64,000 nt of DNA, taken from assembly GCF_020991455.1 (NCBI RefSeq), contig NZ_JAJMOX010000010.1:210706-274705 (forward strand), in the 5' to 3' direction. Every line of letters begins with the position of its first letter. Within the stretch, counting starts at the first letter, position 1. The notes beneath the pieces were generated by a model. That model searched no databases. It was given only the letters and a program-made list of their open reading frames with translations, and was not told the origin of the DNA. Position numbers and translations under genes: made by a program. Below are positions 8,323 through 15,650 of this stretch, piece after piece. The DNA comes from Flavobacterium sp. JAS. Lineage in GTDB: Bacteria; Bacteroidota; Bacteroidia; Flavobacteriales; Flavobacteriaceae.

Positions 8323-8889
8323 TTAACTCTTTATCCAGTTCTCTAAAATCAGTTTTCCTTTTGGAGTCAAAACACTTTCTGGGTGAAATTGAACGCCTCT
8401 TACATCAAAAGTTTTGTGTCTTAGCGACATAATTTGCCCATTTTCGTCGATTGAAGTTGCTTCAAGAACATCAGGTAAATTGGCATCAACAACCCAAGAG
8501 TGGTAACGTCCAACTTCGAATTCATTTCCTAAACCTTCAAACAGAATTTCATCGGAAACTACGGTTTTTACATTTGTCGCAACTCCGTGATACACTTTGT
8601 CAAGATTCGAAAGTGTTCCGCCAAAAACTTCTCCAATCGCTTGTTGTCCTAAACAAACACCAAGAATACTTTTCGTTGGAGCATATTTCTGAATAACCGC
8701 TTTTAATAAACCCGCTTCATCCGGAATTCCCGGACCTGGAGAAAGTAAGATTTTATCGAAAGAAGCGATTTCATCAATATCAAATTCGTCGTTTCTATAA
8801 ACCGTAACTTCACAGTTTAAATCTTCAAGATAATGCACTAAATTATAAGTGAAACTATCGTAATTGTCTATAACTAATATCTTTTTCAT
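8323..8889 (-). CDS. trpG: Anthranilate synthase component II (glutamine amidotransferase)
   Basis: Supplies ammonia from glutamine to TrpE. Class I amidotransferase triad: Cys79 in LGVCLGQQ, and His169 and Glu171 in VQFHPESVL (numbering from the chosen start MKKILVIDNYDSF). An upstream in-frame Met at 8910 would add seven residues that the family does not need. A lipoprotein gene separates it from trpE. It may also serve aminodeoxychorismate synthase, as in many bacteria with one such subunit; that is inference. Confidence 0.96.
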   Translation of the reverse strand: MKKILVIDNYDSFTYNLVHYLEDLNCEVTVYRNDEFDIDEIASFDKILLSPGPGIPDEAGLLKAVIQKYAPTKSILGVCLGQQAIGEVFGGTLSNLDKVYHGVATNVKTVVSDEILFEGLGNEFEVGRYHSWVVDANLPDVLEATSIDENGQIMSLRHKTFDVRGVQFHPESVLTPKGKLILENWIKS

Positions 8890-8973
8890 GTCTTTTTTGT
8901 TTTGTTTCAAGTTTTCTTTGTTTCAAGTTTCAAGTTAGATTGGAACGTGAAACTTTAAACCTGGAACTATTTT

Positions 8974-9420
8974 TTATTCTCGAACGTATTTTTCAGTAAT
9001 GATTCGGTCGATTCCTAATTTTTCTACTTTCTCGATTCCTTTTTGAGTTAAAGTGTCATTTTTAATTTTGACTACAAACTCAAATTTTCCATTTTCCCAT
9101 TGACGGTTATTAAAGAATTCTAAATTCTCTGTGTAAATACTATCCTTTAAAGTATATTTTCCACCTCCGCCAAAGAATACCGCTGCTGTACTGTCTTTTC
9201 CGTTATGCAAATCATGATTGAAAAAAGCAAAATGTGTATCATTTATAATCTTTATCATTTTTGTTTTCGGATTGTAAGTCGAGAACGTTGAATCTTTTTC
9301 TGTCGTTTCTGCTGATATCAGACGCCAGGTTCCAGCTATAGGAAGTACGTTTGATTCTTTCTTAGTTTCACAAGAAGTAAAAAGCATAATAGCGATCAAA
9401 AAAGGAATAATGTTTTTCAT
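8974..9420 (-). CDS. Lipocalin-like lipoprotein
   Basis: Secreted lipoprotein of 148 residues: signal peptide MKNIIPFLIAIMLFTSC with lipobox Cys17, then an AGTWRLISAE strand that resembles the start of lipocalin-like domains common in Bacteroidota. The rest is beta-rich (THFAFFNHDL, GGGGKYTLKDSIYTE). Function unknown. It lies between trpE and trpG on the same strand and so splits the two anthranilate synthase subunits. Confidence 0.75.
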   Translation of the reverse strand: MKNIIPFLIAIMLFTSCETKKESNVLPIAGTWRLISAETTEKDSTFSTYNPKTKMIKIINDTHFAFFNHDLHNGKDSTAAVFFGGGGKYTLKDSIYTENLEFFNNRQWENGKFEFVVKIKNDTLTQKGIEKVEKLGIDRIITEKYVRE

Positions 9421-9455
9421 GGTTTTTTAGTTTTTGTTTTATGGTTAAATGTTTT

Positions 9456-9508
9456 GTTTCAGGTTTCAAGTTTCAGGTTTCACGCTCCAACAACTTGAAA
9501 CCTGAAAC
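9456..9508. repeat. Perfect 17-bp inverted repeat (same family as 8271-8307)
   Basis: Arms 9456-9472 and 9492-9508 are exact reverse complements, with a 19-bp spacer containing another partial copy of the arm (TTTCAGGTTTCA). It sits between trpE and the lipocalin-like gene. Confidence 0.7.
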
Positions 9509-9516
9509 AAAAAAAC

Positions 9517-10917
9517 TTATATTTTCTCTGCCATTTCCAGCGCTGTATTCAAAGCTCTTAATTTATTATAAACTTCCTGCATTTCGCTTTCTTCGTCTGA
9601 GCTTGCAACAATTCCGGCTCCGGCCTGACAATGCAGTTGATGATTTTTGCTCAGAAAAGTTCGGATCATAATTGCGTGATTAAAGTTTCCTTCAAAATCC
9701 ATGAAACCAATTGCACCTCCATAGAAATTACGATTAGTTTTTTCGTAATCTTCAATCAATTGCATCGCTCTGTGTTTTGGTGCTCCGCTTAAAGTTCCTG
9801 CCGGAAAAGTATCTGCAACGACTTGCATGGTTGTAGCTTTTTCGTGTAAATGTCCAGTTACTTTAGAAACCAAGTGAATTACGTGCGAGAAAAACTGAAC
9901 TTCTCTGTATTTTTCAACGTTTACGTCGTGTCCGTTTCTGCTTAAATCATTTCTGGCTAAGTCAACTAACATTACGTGTTCGCTATTTTCTTTTTTATCT
10001 TCTGATAGTTGTTTTGCTAAAACTGCATCCTGTTCGTCATTTCCAGTTCTTTTAAAAGTTCCGGCGATTGGGTGAATTTCGGCTTTTCTATTTTTTACGA
10101 TAATTTGTGCTTCGGGCGAAGACCCAAATATTTTGAAATCTCCATAATCAAAAAAGAATAGGTAAGGAGATGGATTAATGCTTCTTAAAGCGCGATAAAC
10201 ATTGAATTCGTCACCTTTGAAACCTTGTGTAAAACGACGAGAAAGTACTAATTGAAAAACGTCTCCACGGAAACAGTGTTTTTTGGCTAAAGCCACATTA
10301 TGTTTAAATTCTTCATCGGTTAAGTTGGAGAAACCTTCGCCTTCTTTGGTGAATTTGTATGATGCAATATTTCTGGATTGTAATAATTGTTCAATTTCTG
10401 AGATATTGTTTCTTCCATCTACGCTATGGCAAAAAATGTAAGCTTCGTTTTTGAAGTGATTGATTGCAATAATGTTTTGGTAAACCGCATAAAATACATC
10501 CGGAATTAAAGTTGCACTGTCTTTTTTAGCAATAGAAACTTTCTCAAAATAACGAACGGCATCGTAAGAAATGTATCCGAACAAACCATTATTAATGAAT
10601 TTAAAATCATTTTTTTCTGATTTAAACTGACTTGAAAATTCCTGAATTACTTCTGGAATATTTGTCGAAGCATCAATAGCAATTTGCTCTGTTGTTCCAT
10701 CAGGAAAAGTTTTCGAGATGATTTCGTTTTCGATTTTAATCGTTGCAATCGGGTTGCAGCAGATATACGAGAAACTATTGTCATTTCCGTGATAATCACT
10801 ACTTTCCAGTAATAAACTATTTGGAAATTTGTCTCTTATTTTAAAATAAATACTTACTGGCGTGATCGTATCTGCCAGAATTTGTTTGTAGTGTGTGTTG
10901 AGTATAAAAGGTTTCAA
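9517..10917 (-). CDS. trpE: Anthranilate synthase component I
   Basis: Converts chorismate plus ammonia to anthranilate, with TrpG. The 466-residue protein has the chorismate-binding core: VMLVDLARNDLSRN, FPAGTLSGAPKHRAM, FYGGAIGFMDF and QAGAGIVASSDEESE. The start codon is TTG at 10915-10917: a TAA lies three codons upstream in frame and no ATG occurs in the N-terminal region, where the sequence already matches the family. It is the first large gene after the attenuator and so the first to be controlled by it. Tryptophan feedback inhibition is known for the family. Confidence 0.96.
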   Translation of the reverse strand: MKPFILNTHYKQILADTITPVSIYFKIRDKFPNSLLLESSDYHGNDNSFSYICCNPIATIKIENEIISKTFPDGTTEQIAIDASTNIPEVIQEFSSQFKSEKNDFKFINNGLFGYISYDAVRYFEKVSIAKKDSATLIPDVFYAVYQNIIAINHFKNEAYIFCHSVDGRNNISEIEQLLQSRNIASYKFTKEGEGFSNLTDEEFKHNVALAKKHCFRGDVFQLVLSRRFTQGFKGDEFNVYRALRSINPSPYLFFFDYGDFKIFGSSPEAQIIVKNRKAEIHPIAGTFKRTGNDEQDAVLAKQLSEDKKENSEHVMLVDLARNDLSRNGHDVNVEKYREVQFFSHVIHLVSKVTGHLHEKATTMQVVADTFPAGTLSGAPKHRAMQLIEDYEKTNRNFYGGAIGFMDFEGNFNHAIMIRTFLSKNHQLHCQAGAGIVASSDEESEMQEVYNKLRALNTALEMAEKI

Positions 10918-10965
10918 AGTATGTTATGTTTTAATTTTTAATATATTTTTTCGTTTGAATTTGGA

Positions 10966-11000
10966 CCAAAAAAAAAGGCTTGTCGTGATGACAAGCCTTT
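10966..11000 (-). terminator. trp attenuator terminator hairpin
   Basis: Perfect 11-bp stem AAAGGCTTGTC (10974-10984) with GACAAGCCTTT (10990-11000), 5-nt loop, and nine or more U residues at the 3' side in the minus-strand transcript. It lies between the leader peptide and trpE. Its 5' arm (10996-10982) can instead pair with GTCGTGAACAAAGC (11044-11031), giving an antiterminator. Confidence 0.9.
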
Positions 11001-11037
11001 TATATTTATAGTTTTACAATACCATAGGAAGCTTTGT

Positions 11038-11094
11038 TCACGACGTTTGACGTAAATTCTTCCACCACCAAGTATTGTTCATTAATGTTTTCAT
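11038..11094 (-). CDS. trpL: trp leader peptide (18 residues, three consecutive Trp)
   Basis: A short reading frame encodes MKTLMNNTWWWKNLRQTS followed by TGA. Three adjacent Trp codons lie at 11062-11070. It sits about 32 nt after the predicted transcription start and 38 nt before a perfect terminator hairpin, the classic layout for ribosome-mediated attenuation. Segment 1 (GGAAG at the last Trp codon) can pair with CTTCC at 11031-11027. Segment 2 (11044-11031, over the stop codon) can pair with the terminator 5' arm. A ribosome stalled at the Trp codons would leave segment 2 free to block the terminator. Rfam lists a Bacteroid-trp RNA with similar logic (from memory). Confidence 0.9.
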   Translation of the reverse strand: MKTLMNNTWWWKNLRQTS

Positions 11095-11132
11095 AAATGC
11101 AAAAGTTGTTTTTATTTCTTCTTTTGATGTGA

Positions 11133-11140
11133 CAAAGATA
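11133..11140 (-). promoter_or_regulatory. trp operon promoter -7 box
   Basis: TATCTTTG on the minus strand matches TAnnTTTG. It lies about 40 nt upstream of the leader peptide start, giving a leader of about 30 nt. No good TTTG box was seen at the expected -33 spacing, so only the -7 element is claimed. Confidence 0.6.
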
Positions 11141-11238
11141 TAAATGTAAATTGAATTAGAATACATAAAATTTCAAAAAAAACTTTTCTAAATCCTAAAA
11201 TTTGTTAAATTTCAATTGAAGAAGTGTTTTTTAATTGT

Positions 11239-12516
11239 TTAATTTCCAATTGCAAGCGTGTTGTTTTGGTTCAGTCTAAAGTCTGGATTTCCTTTAATAT
11301 TAGGCATTGCAAACAAATCACTGTTTTTAATCGAAGTATAATCTATTAGTAATGCCGGGTCACCATAATATTTTTGAATTGCAGGATTTCCACCGCTTGA
11401 TTCGCTGGTAATTCCTCCGTTACAATTGTTAACGATTAGATTTTTGAATGTAATTTTAGATAAATTTGCCTGTCCGTCTCCAATATTTGATTCCAATATA
11501 ACAAAAGGAGTGAAGCCTGAAACAATACTATTAGTTAGATTAAAGAGGGTATTTTCTCTAATATGAACGGATTCTCTAACAAGTCCCTGATTGTTCTCTT
11601 CCATATTTACCATAGTAATGTTGTTAGCATTTATCTTGGTTAATTTTTTGGTCATATCTGTATTTTCAATTTTATCGTATGAATCAACTTCAAAACATCT
11701 AGAACCCGAAACATCTGACGAAAATGGATGACGAATTGCAATACTATTACTGATATTGCATTGAACTCCTTGTGTAAAATCGAAATCATCATCTGTGGTT
11801 CTGTAAGAAACTAAGTTGTTCATGACTAATTCTCCGCCATAACTTTCGAATGAATCATCGTTGGAATAACTAATTTGAATGTTGCTCAAAACTGTTTTTC
11901 TTCCAACTCCGGCTAATGAAAGTCCGTTAAGCTCTTTTAATGAACTTAGTTTTCGACCTGCATATTCAATTCTAACATATTTTAAAATTCCCGAATTATC
12001 TTCAACATCCTGACCTCCATAGTGATTTAACATTGGTTCCAGATCAAAAGGAAGAATATGAATTCCGCCAATTGTATTGATTGGAGCTTTTCCTAAAATA
12101 ATGATTCCGCCCCAGTCGCCAGGTTTTCTTTGTGTAATTTCTTTATTTGAAGTAAAAACGATAGGATCTGTTTCCAGACCTTCGGCTACAATTTTGGCAC
12201 CATTTGTAATTACCAGAGTTCCGCAGGTTTTATCGTCTCCACGAATTACTGTTCCCGGTTCTATTGTCAAAACGGCATTATTAGTAACATATACCACACC
12301 TACTAATTGGTAAGTGTTTCTTTTTGTTAATCTCATGTCTTTGTCAATTGTTCCAGCGATGATATTTGTAGCTTCGCTGTATTCAGTATTTGCAGGTTTA
12401 AAATTGGTCCAATTGTTCATCCAGTTTGAGCTGCCAATAATTCCCTTAGGTTGTTGTGCTTGTAGACAAAAAGTGCTCAGTAAAGTAACAATAGCAATAC
12501 GTATTTTTGTTTTCAT
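11239..12516 (-). CDS. Secreted beta-helix-like protein
   Basis: Exported protein of 425 residues with a signal peptide ending near FCLQAQ. After about 60 residues it enters repeated short strands of the kind found in right-handed parallel beta-helix proteins (NAVLTIEPGTVIRGDD, GTLVITNGAKIVAEG, DPIVFTSNK), then PGDWGGIIILGKAPIN and further strand repeats. This type is common in Bacteroidota cell-surface proteins, often of unknown role. I saw no clear C-terminal type IX secretion domain. Monocistronic on the minus strand upstream of the trp promoter. Confidence 0.75.
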   Translation of the reverse strand: MKTKIRIAIVTLLSTFCLQAQQPKGIIGSSNWMNNWTNFKPANTEYSEATNIIAGTIDKDMRLTKRNTYQLVGVVYVTNNAVLTIEPGTVIRGDDKTCGTLVITNGAKIVAEGLETDPIVFTSNKEITQRKPGDWGGIIILGKAPINTIGGIHILPFDLEPMLNHYGGQDVEDNSGILKYVRIEYAGRKLSSLKELNGLSLAGVGRKTVLSNIQISYSNDDSFESYGGELVMNNLVSYRTTDDDFDFTQGVQCNISNSIAIRHPFSSDVSGSRCFEVDSYDKIENTDMTKKLTKINANNITMVNMEENNQGLVRESVHIRENTLFNLTNSIVSGFTPFVILESNIGDGQANLSKITFKNLIVNNCNGGITSESSGGNPAIQKYYGDPALLIDYTSIKNSDLFAMPNIKGNPDFRLNQNNTLAIGN

Positions 12517-12654
12517 AACGATGATTTTGATTCTGGTTTCGGATTTTTTTTAATCAGACCAAAAGTAGAAGCCGAATGTTAATCAAAGACTTATATGATA
12601 TTACGAAAGTGTTACCTGAATATTAAGAATGTTATTTTTTTGAAAATAATGCAA

Positions 12655-12693
12655 AAAGAAACCCCAATAGTTTTGAACCATTGGGGCTTTTCT
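12655..12693 (-). terminator. Intrinsic terminator after the YceI gene
   Basis: Stem around ACCCCAAT/ATTGGGGC (12661-12687) with flanking A and T runs on both sides, 35 bp beyond the YceI stop. It may also work in the other direction, but no plus-strand gene needs it. Confidence 0.65.
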
Positions 12694-12724
12694 TATAATA
12701 TTAAGAATTATACTGTTTAAAATA

Positions 12725-13291
12725 TTAGAATTTTAAAGCTACAGTTAATTCGAAATCATCATTGATAGTTTTGTCTCCTAAGTTTTCGAAGAAGTTACCA
12801 GAGTTGTATTTAATACCATATTTAGTTCTGTCAACTTTGAAAGCAGTTGTAGCAGTGTTTCCAGCTACAGTAATATCAAAAGTTACTGGTTTAGTGATTC
12901 CTTTGATAGTTAAATCAGCAGTTACAGTATAAACGTCAGTTGCTTTAGCTCCGATAGTTTTGAAAACTAATTTTGCAGTTGGAAATTTTTCAGTTCCAAA
13001 GAAATCATCAGCTTTTAAGTGACCATTCAATTTTCCTTGGTATTCTCCAGTTAAGTCTGTAGAAGTTAATGAAGTCATATCAACAGTGAAAGTACCACCA
13101 GTTAATTTTTTTCCTTTGAAAACTACAGCTCCTTCTTTGAAGTTTACAGTTCCAGAGTGTTCTCCAGTTACTTTTTTACCTACCCATTTGATAGTAGATG
13201 CTTTTACGTCGATTTTTTTAGTTTGAGCATTTACTGAAATACTAGCCGCTGCTACGAATAATGCTATTGCAATTGTTTTTAAATTTTTCAT
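12725..13291 (-). CDS. YceI-family periplasmic protein
   Basis: Secreted lipocalin-fold protein of 188 residues of the YceI family, known to bind isoprenoid or quinone-like lipids. Signal peptide MKNLKTIAIALFVAAASISVNAQ, then the characteristic STIKWVGKKVTGEHSGTV strand, GGTFTVDMTSLTSTDL, LKADDFFGTEKFPTAKL and C-terminal DDFELTVAL. It lies 30 bp downstream of the nitroreductase gene, in an apparent MarR-nitroreductase-YceI operon, which suggests a shared redox or quinone-stress role (inference). Confidence 0.92.
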   Translation of the reverse strand: MKNLKTIAIALFVAAASISVNAQTKKIDVKASTIKWVGKKVTGEHSGTVNFKEGAVVFKGKKLTGGTFTVDMTSLTSTDLTGEYQGKLNGHLKADDFFGTEKFPTAKLVFKTIGAKATDVYTVTADLTIKGITKPVTFDITVAGNTATTAFKVDRTKYGIKYNSGNFFENLGDKTINDDFELTVALKF

Positions 13292-13321
13292 TTTGTTGTA
13301 ATTGATTTGGATTAATAATAA

Positions 13322-13954
13322 TTATATAGTGATAAATAAATTCTCGTGTGATTTTCTAACTTTTTTGTAGTGTTGAGTATCGTCTTCATTGTGTCTGTAA
13401 CCAACAGTTGCGATAACTGATGCGTTTAAACCTAATTTGTCAAAACCTAAGATTTCGTTGAATGCAGCTGCATTAAAACCTTCCATAGGAGTTGCATCGA
13501 TTTTTAATTCAGAAGCAGCACTTAATAAAGTTCCTAAAGCGATATAAGTTTGTTTTGCTGTCCAGATATTTTTTGCCTCCGGAGATAAGTTAGCGATTGT
13601 ACCTTTCATCATGTCGCTGAATCCGGCAAGAGCATCAACAGGAACACCTCTTGTTTCGCTAATATCTTGGATGTAAGCATCTACAGATTCTGCTCCAGTG
13701 TTTAAGTCATTTGCAAAAATGAACAATTGAGAAGCATCTGTAATTTGAGTTTGTCCGTAAGCAGCAGCTTTCAATTGCTCTCTTATTTCCGGGTTTTCAA
13801 CAATAACAACTTTATAAGGTTGTAATCCGTATGAAGAAGCACTTAATCTAACCGCTTCTTTTAATGTATTTAAATCTGCTGCAGATATTTTTTTGGTTGC
13901 ATCAAATTTTTTAGTTGCGTATCTCCAGTTTAAATTATCTAATAATGTACTCAT
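13322..13954 (-). CDS. Nitroreductase-family NAD(P)H oxidoreductase
   Basis: FMN enzyme of the NfsB/FRase I type, 210 residues, probably reducing nitro compounds or quinones. The FMN-binding N-terminal pattern LNWRYATKKFDATKKIS and RLSASSYGLQPYKVVIVE are typical, as are the central LGTLLSAASELKIDATPMEGF and C-terminal GYRHNEDD segments. It is 10 bp downstream of a MarR gene whose promoter carries palindromic operators, so induction by electrophiles or quinones through MarR is a reasonable inference. Confidence 0.92.
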   Translation of the reverse strand: MSTLLDNLNWRYATKKFDATKKISAADLNTLKEAVRLSASSYGLQPYKVVIVENPEIREQLKAAAYGQTQITDASQLFIFANDLNTGAESVDAYIQDISETRGVPVDALAGFSDMMKGTIANLSPEAKNIWTAKQTYIALGTLLSAASELKIDATPMEGFNAAAFNEILGFDKLGLNASVIATVGYRHNEDDTQHYKKVRKSHENLFITI

Positions 13955-13964
13955 AATTTTAAAT

Positions 13965-14423
13965 TTATTTATTGGTTCTGTATTTTTCTAATAACTGATT
14001 TAATAATTCTAATTCTTCTTTACTTATATTCTCAGCAAACAAACGCTCGTGTTCATCTACCTTCGGGTCTAATTCTTTCAAAACATCTAATCCTCTTTGA
14101 GTGATTAGAACTTCAATTTTTCGTCGATTGCCAGGGCAAACATTTCTGGTAACAAAATCCTTCAATAATAATTTGTCTACTAGTCGGGTTGTATTACTTG
14201 TTTTTGCCAGCATTCGTTCCTGTATCACACACATATTAGCAGGATTTCCTTTTTGTCCTCTTAATATACGTAGCACATTGTATTGTTCTCCGGATAAATC
14301 ATACGGTTTTATCAACTCGTTGAAATGATCCTGAATCACATTTTGCGTGTACATGATATTCAGAATAACTTTTTTCGCATTATCCATCTTAACTGTACTT
14401 TTTATAACCTCTTCAATTGTCAT
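13965..14423 (-). CDS. MarR-family transcriptional regulator
   Basis: Winged-helix regulator of 152 residues. The recognition region NMCVIQERMLAKTSNTTRLVDKL and the wing NRRKIEVLITQRG are typical of MarR. It is the first gene of an operon with nitroreductase and YceI. The start at 14423 sits about 20 nt after the transcription start predicted from a TACATTTG -7 box (14457-14450). Two palindromes of the form TTGTAnnTACAA overlap and flank this promoter and are its likely operators. Confidence 0.9.
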   Translation of the reverse strand: MTIEEVIKSTVKMDNAKKVILNIMYTQNVIQDHFNELIKPYDLSGEQYNVLRILRGQKGNPANMCVIQERMLAKTSNTTRLVDKLLLKDFVTRNVCPGNRRKIEVLITQRGLDVLKELDPKVDEHERLFAENISKEELELLNQLLEKYRTNK

Positions 14424-14439
14424 AGTTGTAAGTGTATAA

Positions 14440-14482
14440 TTTGTATGTACAAATGTATAACTTTTAATAGTTGTATATACAA
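14440..14482 (-). promoter_or_regulatory. MarR operon promoter and two palindromic operators
   Basis: TTTGTA-TG-TACAAA at 14440-14453 and TTGTATATACAA (perfect 12-mer) at 14471-14482. On the minus strand TACATTTG (14457-14450) is a -7 match and overlaps the first palindrome; the second lies where a -33 element would be, with TTTG at 14484-14481 on the minus strand. Binding by the adjacent MarR protein is inferred. Confidence 0.7.
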
Positions 14483-14697
14483 ATGTGTTGTTAATTTTTT
14501 GTTAATTGAATTAAAGCGAAATCACAAGTTTATAAACCCTATCTAATTAGTATAAAAATAGAATAAATTTTCAATTTAAAATATTACTTATTTAATATTT
14601 AACGATTGTTTAAAGTGAATATTCTTTTTTGAATAAGAAATACACATTAGAACTGGAATTTGGAATTTTAAAAATTTAAAGCTTAATATTAATAGTA

Positions 14698-14813
14698 GGG
14701 CGTGCCACCATCCCGATAAGAGGGCAAAATTACTGTGCGCATATACGCCCTCTTACCGGGATGCTGTCGGGCTATCCATACTGCTTCGGCAGTTTATTTC
14801 TATCCCTCACGCA
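14698..14813 (-). ncRNA. Structured intergenic element, copy D (possible flavo-1-type RNA)
   Basis: Read on the minus strand it gives GCGTGAGGGATAG, an inner hairpin ACTGCCGAAGCAGT, GGATAGCCCG, a long second hairpin (ATCCCGGTAAGAGGGC against GCCCTCTTATCGGGAT) and CACGCCC. The outer stem here is GCGTG/CACGC, whereas copies A and B have GCGTT/AACGC, a compensatory change. It lies in the 478-bp gap between the MarR promoter and glpF; apart from this, the operators and one palindrome, I see nothing in that gap. Confidence 0.55.
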
Positions 14814-14825
14814 ACACGACATGAG

Positions 14826-14857
14826 AAACCCGACAGGTTTTAAAAACCTGTCGGGTT
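14826..14857. repeat. Palindrome AAACCCGACAGG type, possible glpF terminator
   Basis: Perfect hairpin of 15-16 bp ending in TTT, 45 bp beyond the glpF stop. The near-identical palindrome at 19755-19787 also sits near a gene end. It may act as a bidirectional terminator or be a dispersed repeat. Confidence 0.6.
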
Positions 14858-14901
14858 TGGTGTTATATAGCATGTAAAAGAAACTAACCTCAAAAGAGGA
14901 A

Positions 14902-15633
14902 TTAATTAAGTGCCAAGTACAATATAGCCGCTAAACAAGATCCAATTATTGGACCAACAATCGGAATCCAGGCATATTCCCAATTGCTGCTTCCTTTTAT
15001 AGGTAAAATAGCATGCATGATTCTTGGACCTAAATCTCTTGCGGGATTTATGGCATAACCTGTAGTTCCGCCTAAAGACAAACCAATTACCCATACCAAT
15101 ATTGCTACCGGAAGTGCTCCAACGGTTCCTAAACCAATTGTGGCATCAGAATCAGTTGCAATTTTTAAACTTGGTCCGGCAATATAAAAGATCGTAAAAA
15201 TTAAAACGAAAGTCGCAATTATCTCACTGATTAAGTTTGATATATTATTTTTGATCGCCGGTGATGTAGAGAAACAGGCAAGTTTTGTTCCTTCATCTTC
15301 CGTTGCTGCAAAATGATCTTTGTGAGACAACCAGACTAAAAAAGCACCCAACATTGCACCAATCATTTGAGCCAGAATATAGGCAGGAACTAAATTCCAA
15401 TTAAATTTACCAATAAGCGCCAATCCAAGTGTAACAATAGGATTTAGATGTGCGCCACTAATTGGTCCGGCAACAGTTACGCCCACAAAAACAGCAAATG
15501 CCCAAGCGGTAGTAATAACAATCCAACCCGAATTGTTTCCTTTAGTGTCTTTAAGGACAACGTTTGCAACAACGCCATTGCCTAATAAAATCATTAACAT
15601 TGTGCCTAAAACTTCGGCTATAAAAGGAGTCAT
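14902..15633 (-). CDS. glpF: Glycerol uptake facilitator (aquaglyceroporin)
   Basis: Inner membrane channel for glycerol, 243 residues with six membrane spans and two half-helices. The motifs are SGAHLNPIVT, with NPI in place of the usual NPA, and GYAINPARDLGPR. The Asp following the second NPAR is diagnostic of glycerol rather than water channels. It is the third gene of the glpD-glpK-glpF operon, 17 bp after glpK. Confidence 0.93.
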   Translation of the reverse strand: MTPFIAEVLGTMLMILLGNGVVANVVLKDTKGNNSGWIVITTAWAFAVFVGVTVAGPISGAHLNPIVTLGLALIGKFNWNLVPAYILAQMIGAMLGAFLVWLSHKDHFAATEDEGTKLACFSTSPAIKNNISNLISEIIATFVLIFTIFYIAGPSLKIATDSDATIGLGTVGALPVAILVWVIGLSLGGTTGYAINPARDLGPRIMHAILPIKGSSNWEYAWIPIVGPIIGSCLAAILYLALN

Positions 15634-15650
15634 ATCTTTGTTTTTTAGTT

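Noticed and set aside
8271..9508. CRISPR-like array from repeated TTTCAGGTTTCAAG units
   Set aside because: Units are inverted, irregularly spaced and lie between genes, without spacers of constant length or cas genes. They are dispersed palindromes.
14698..14813. Riboswitch controlling the glp operon
   Set aside because: The element lies beyond the 3' end of glpF, not in a leader, and has copies near unrelated genes.
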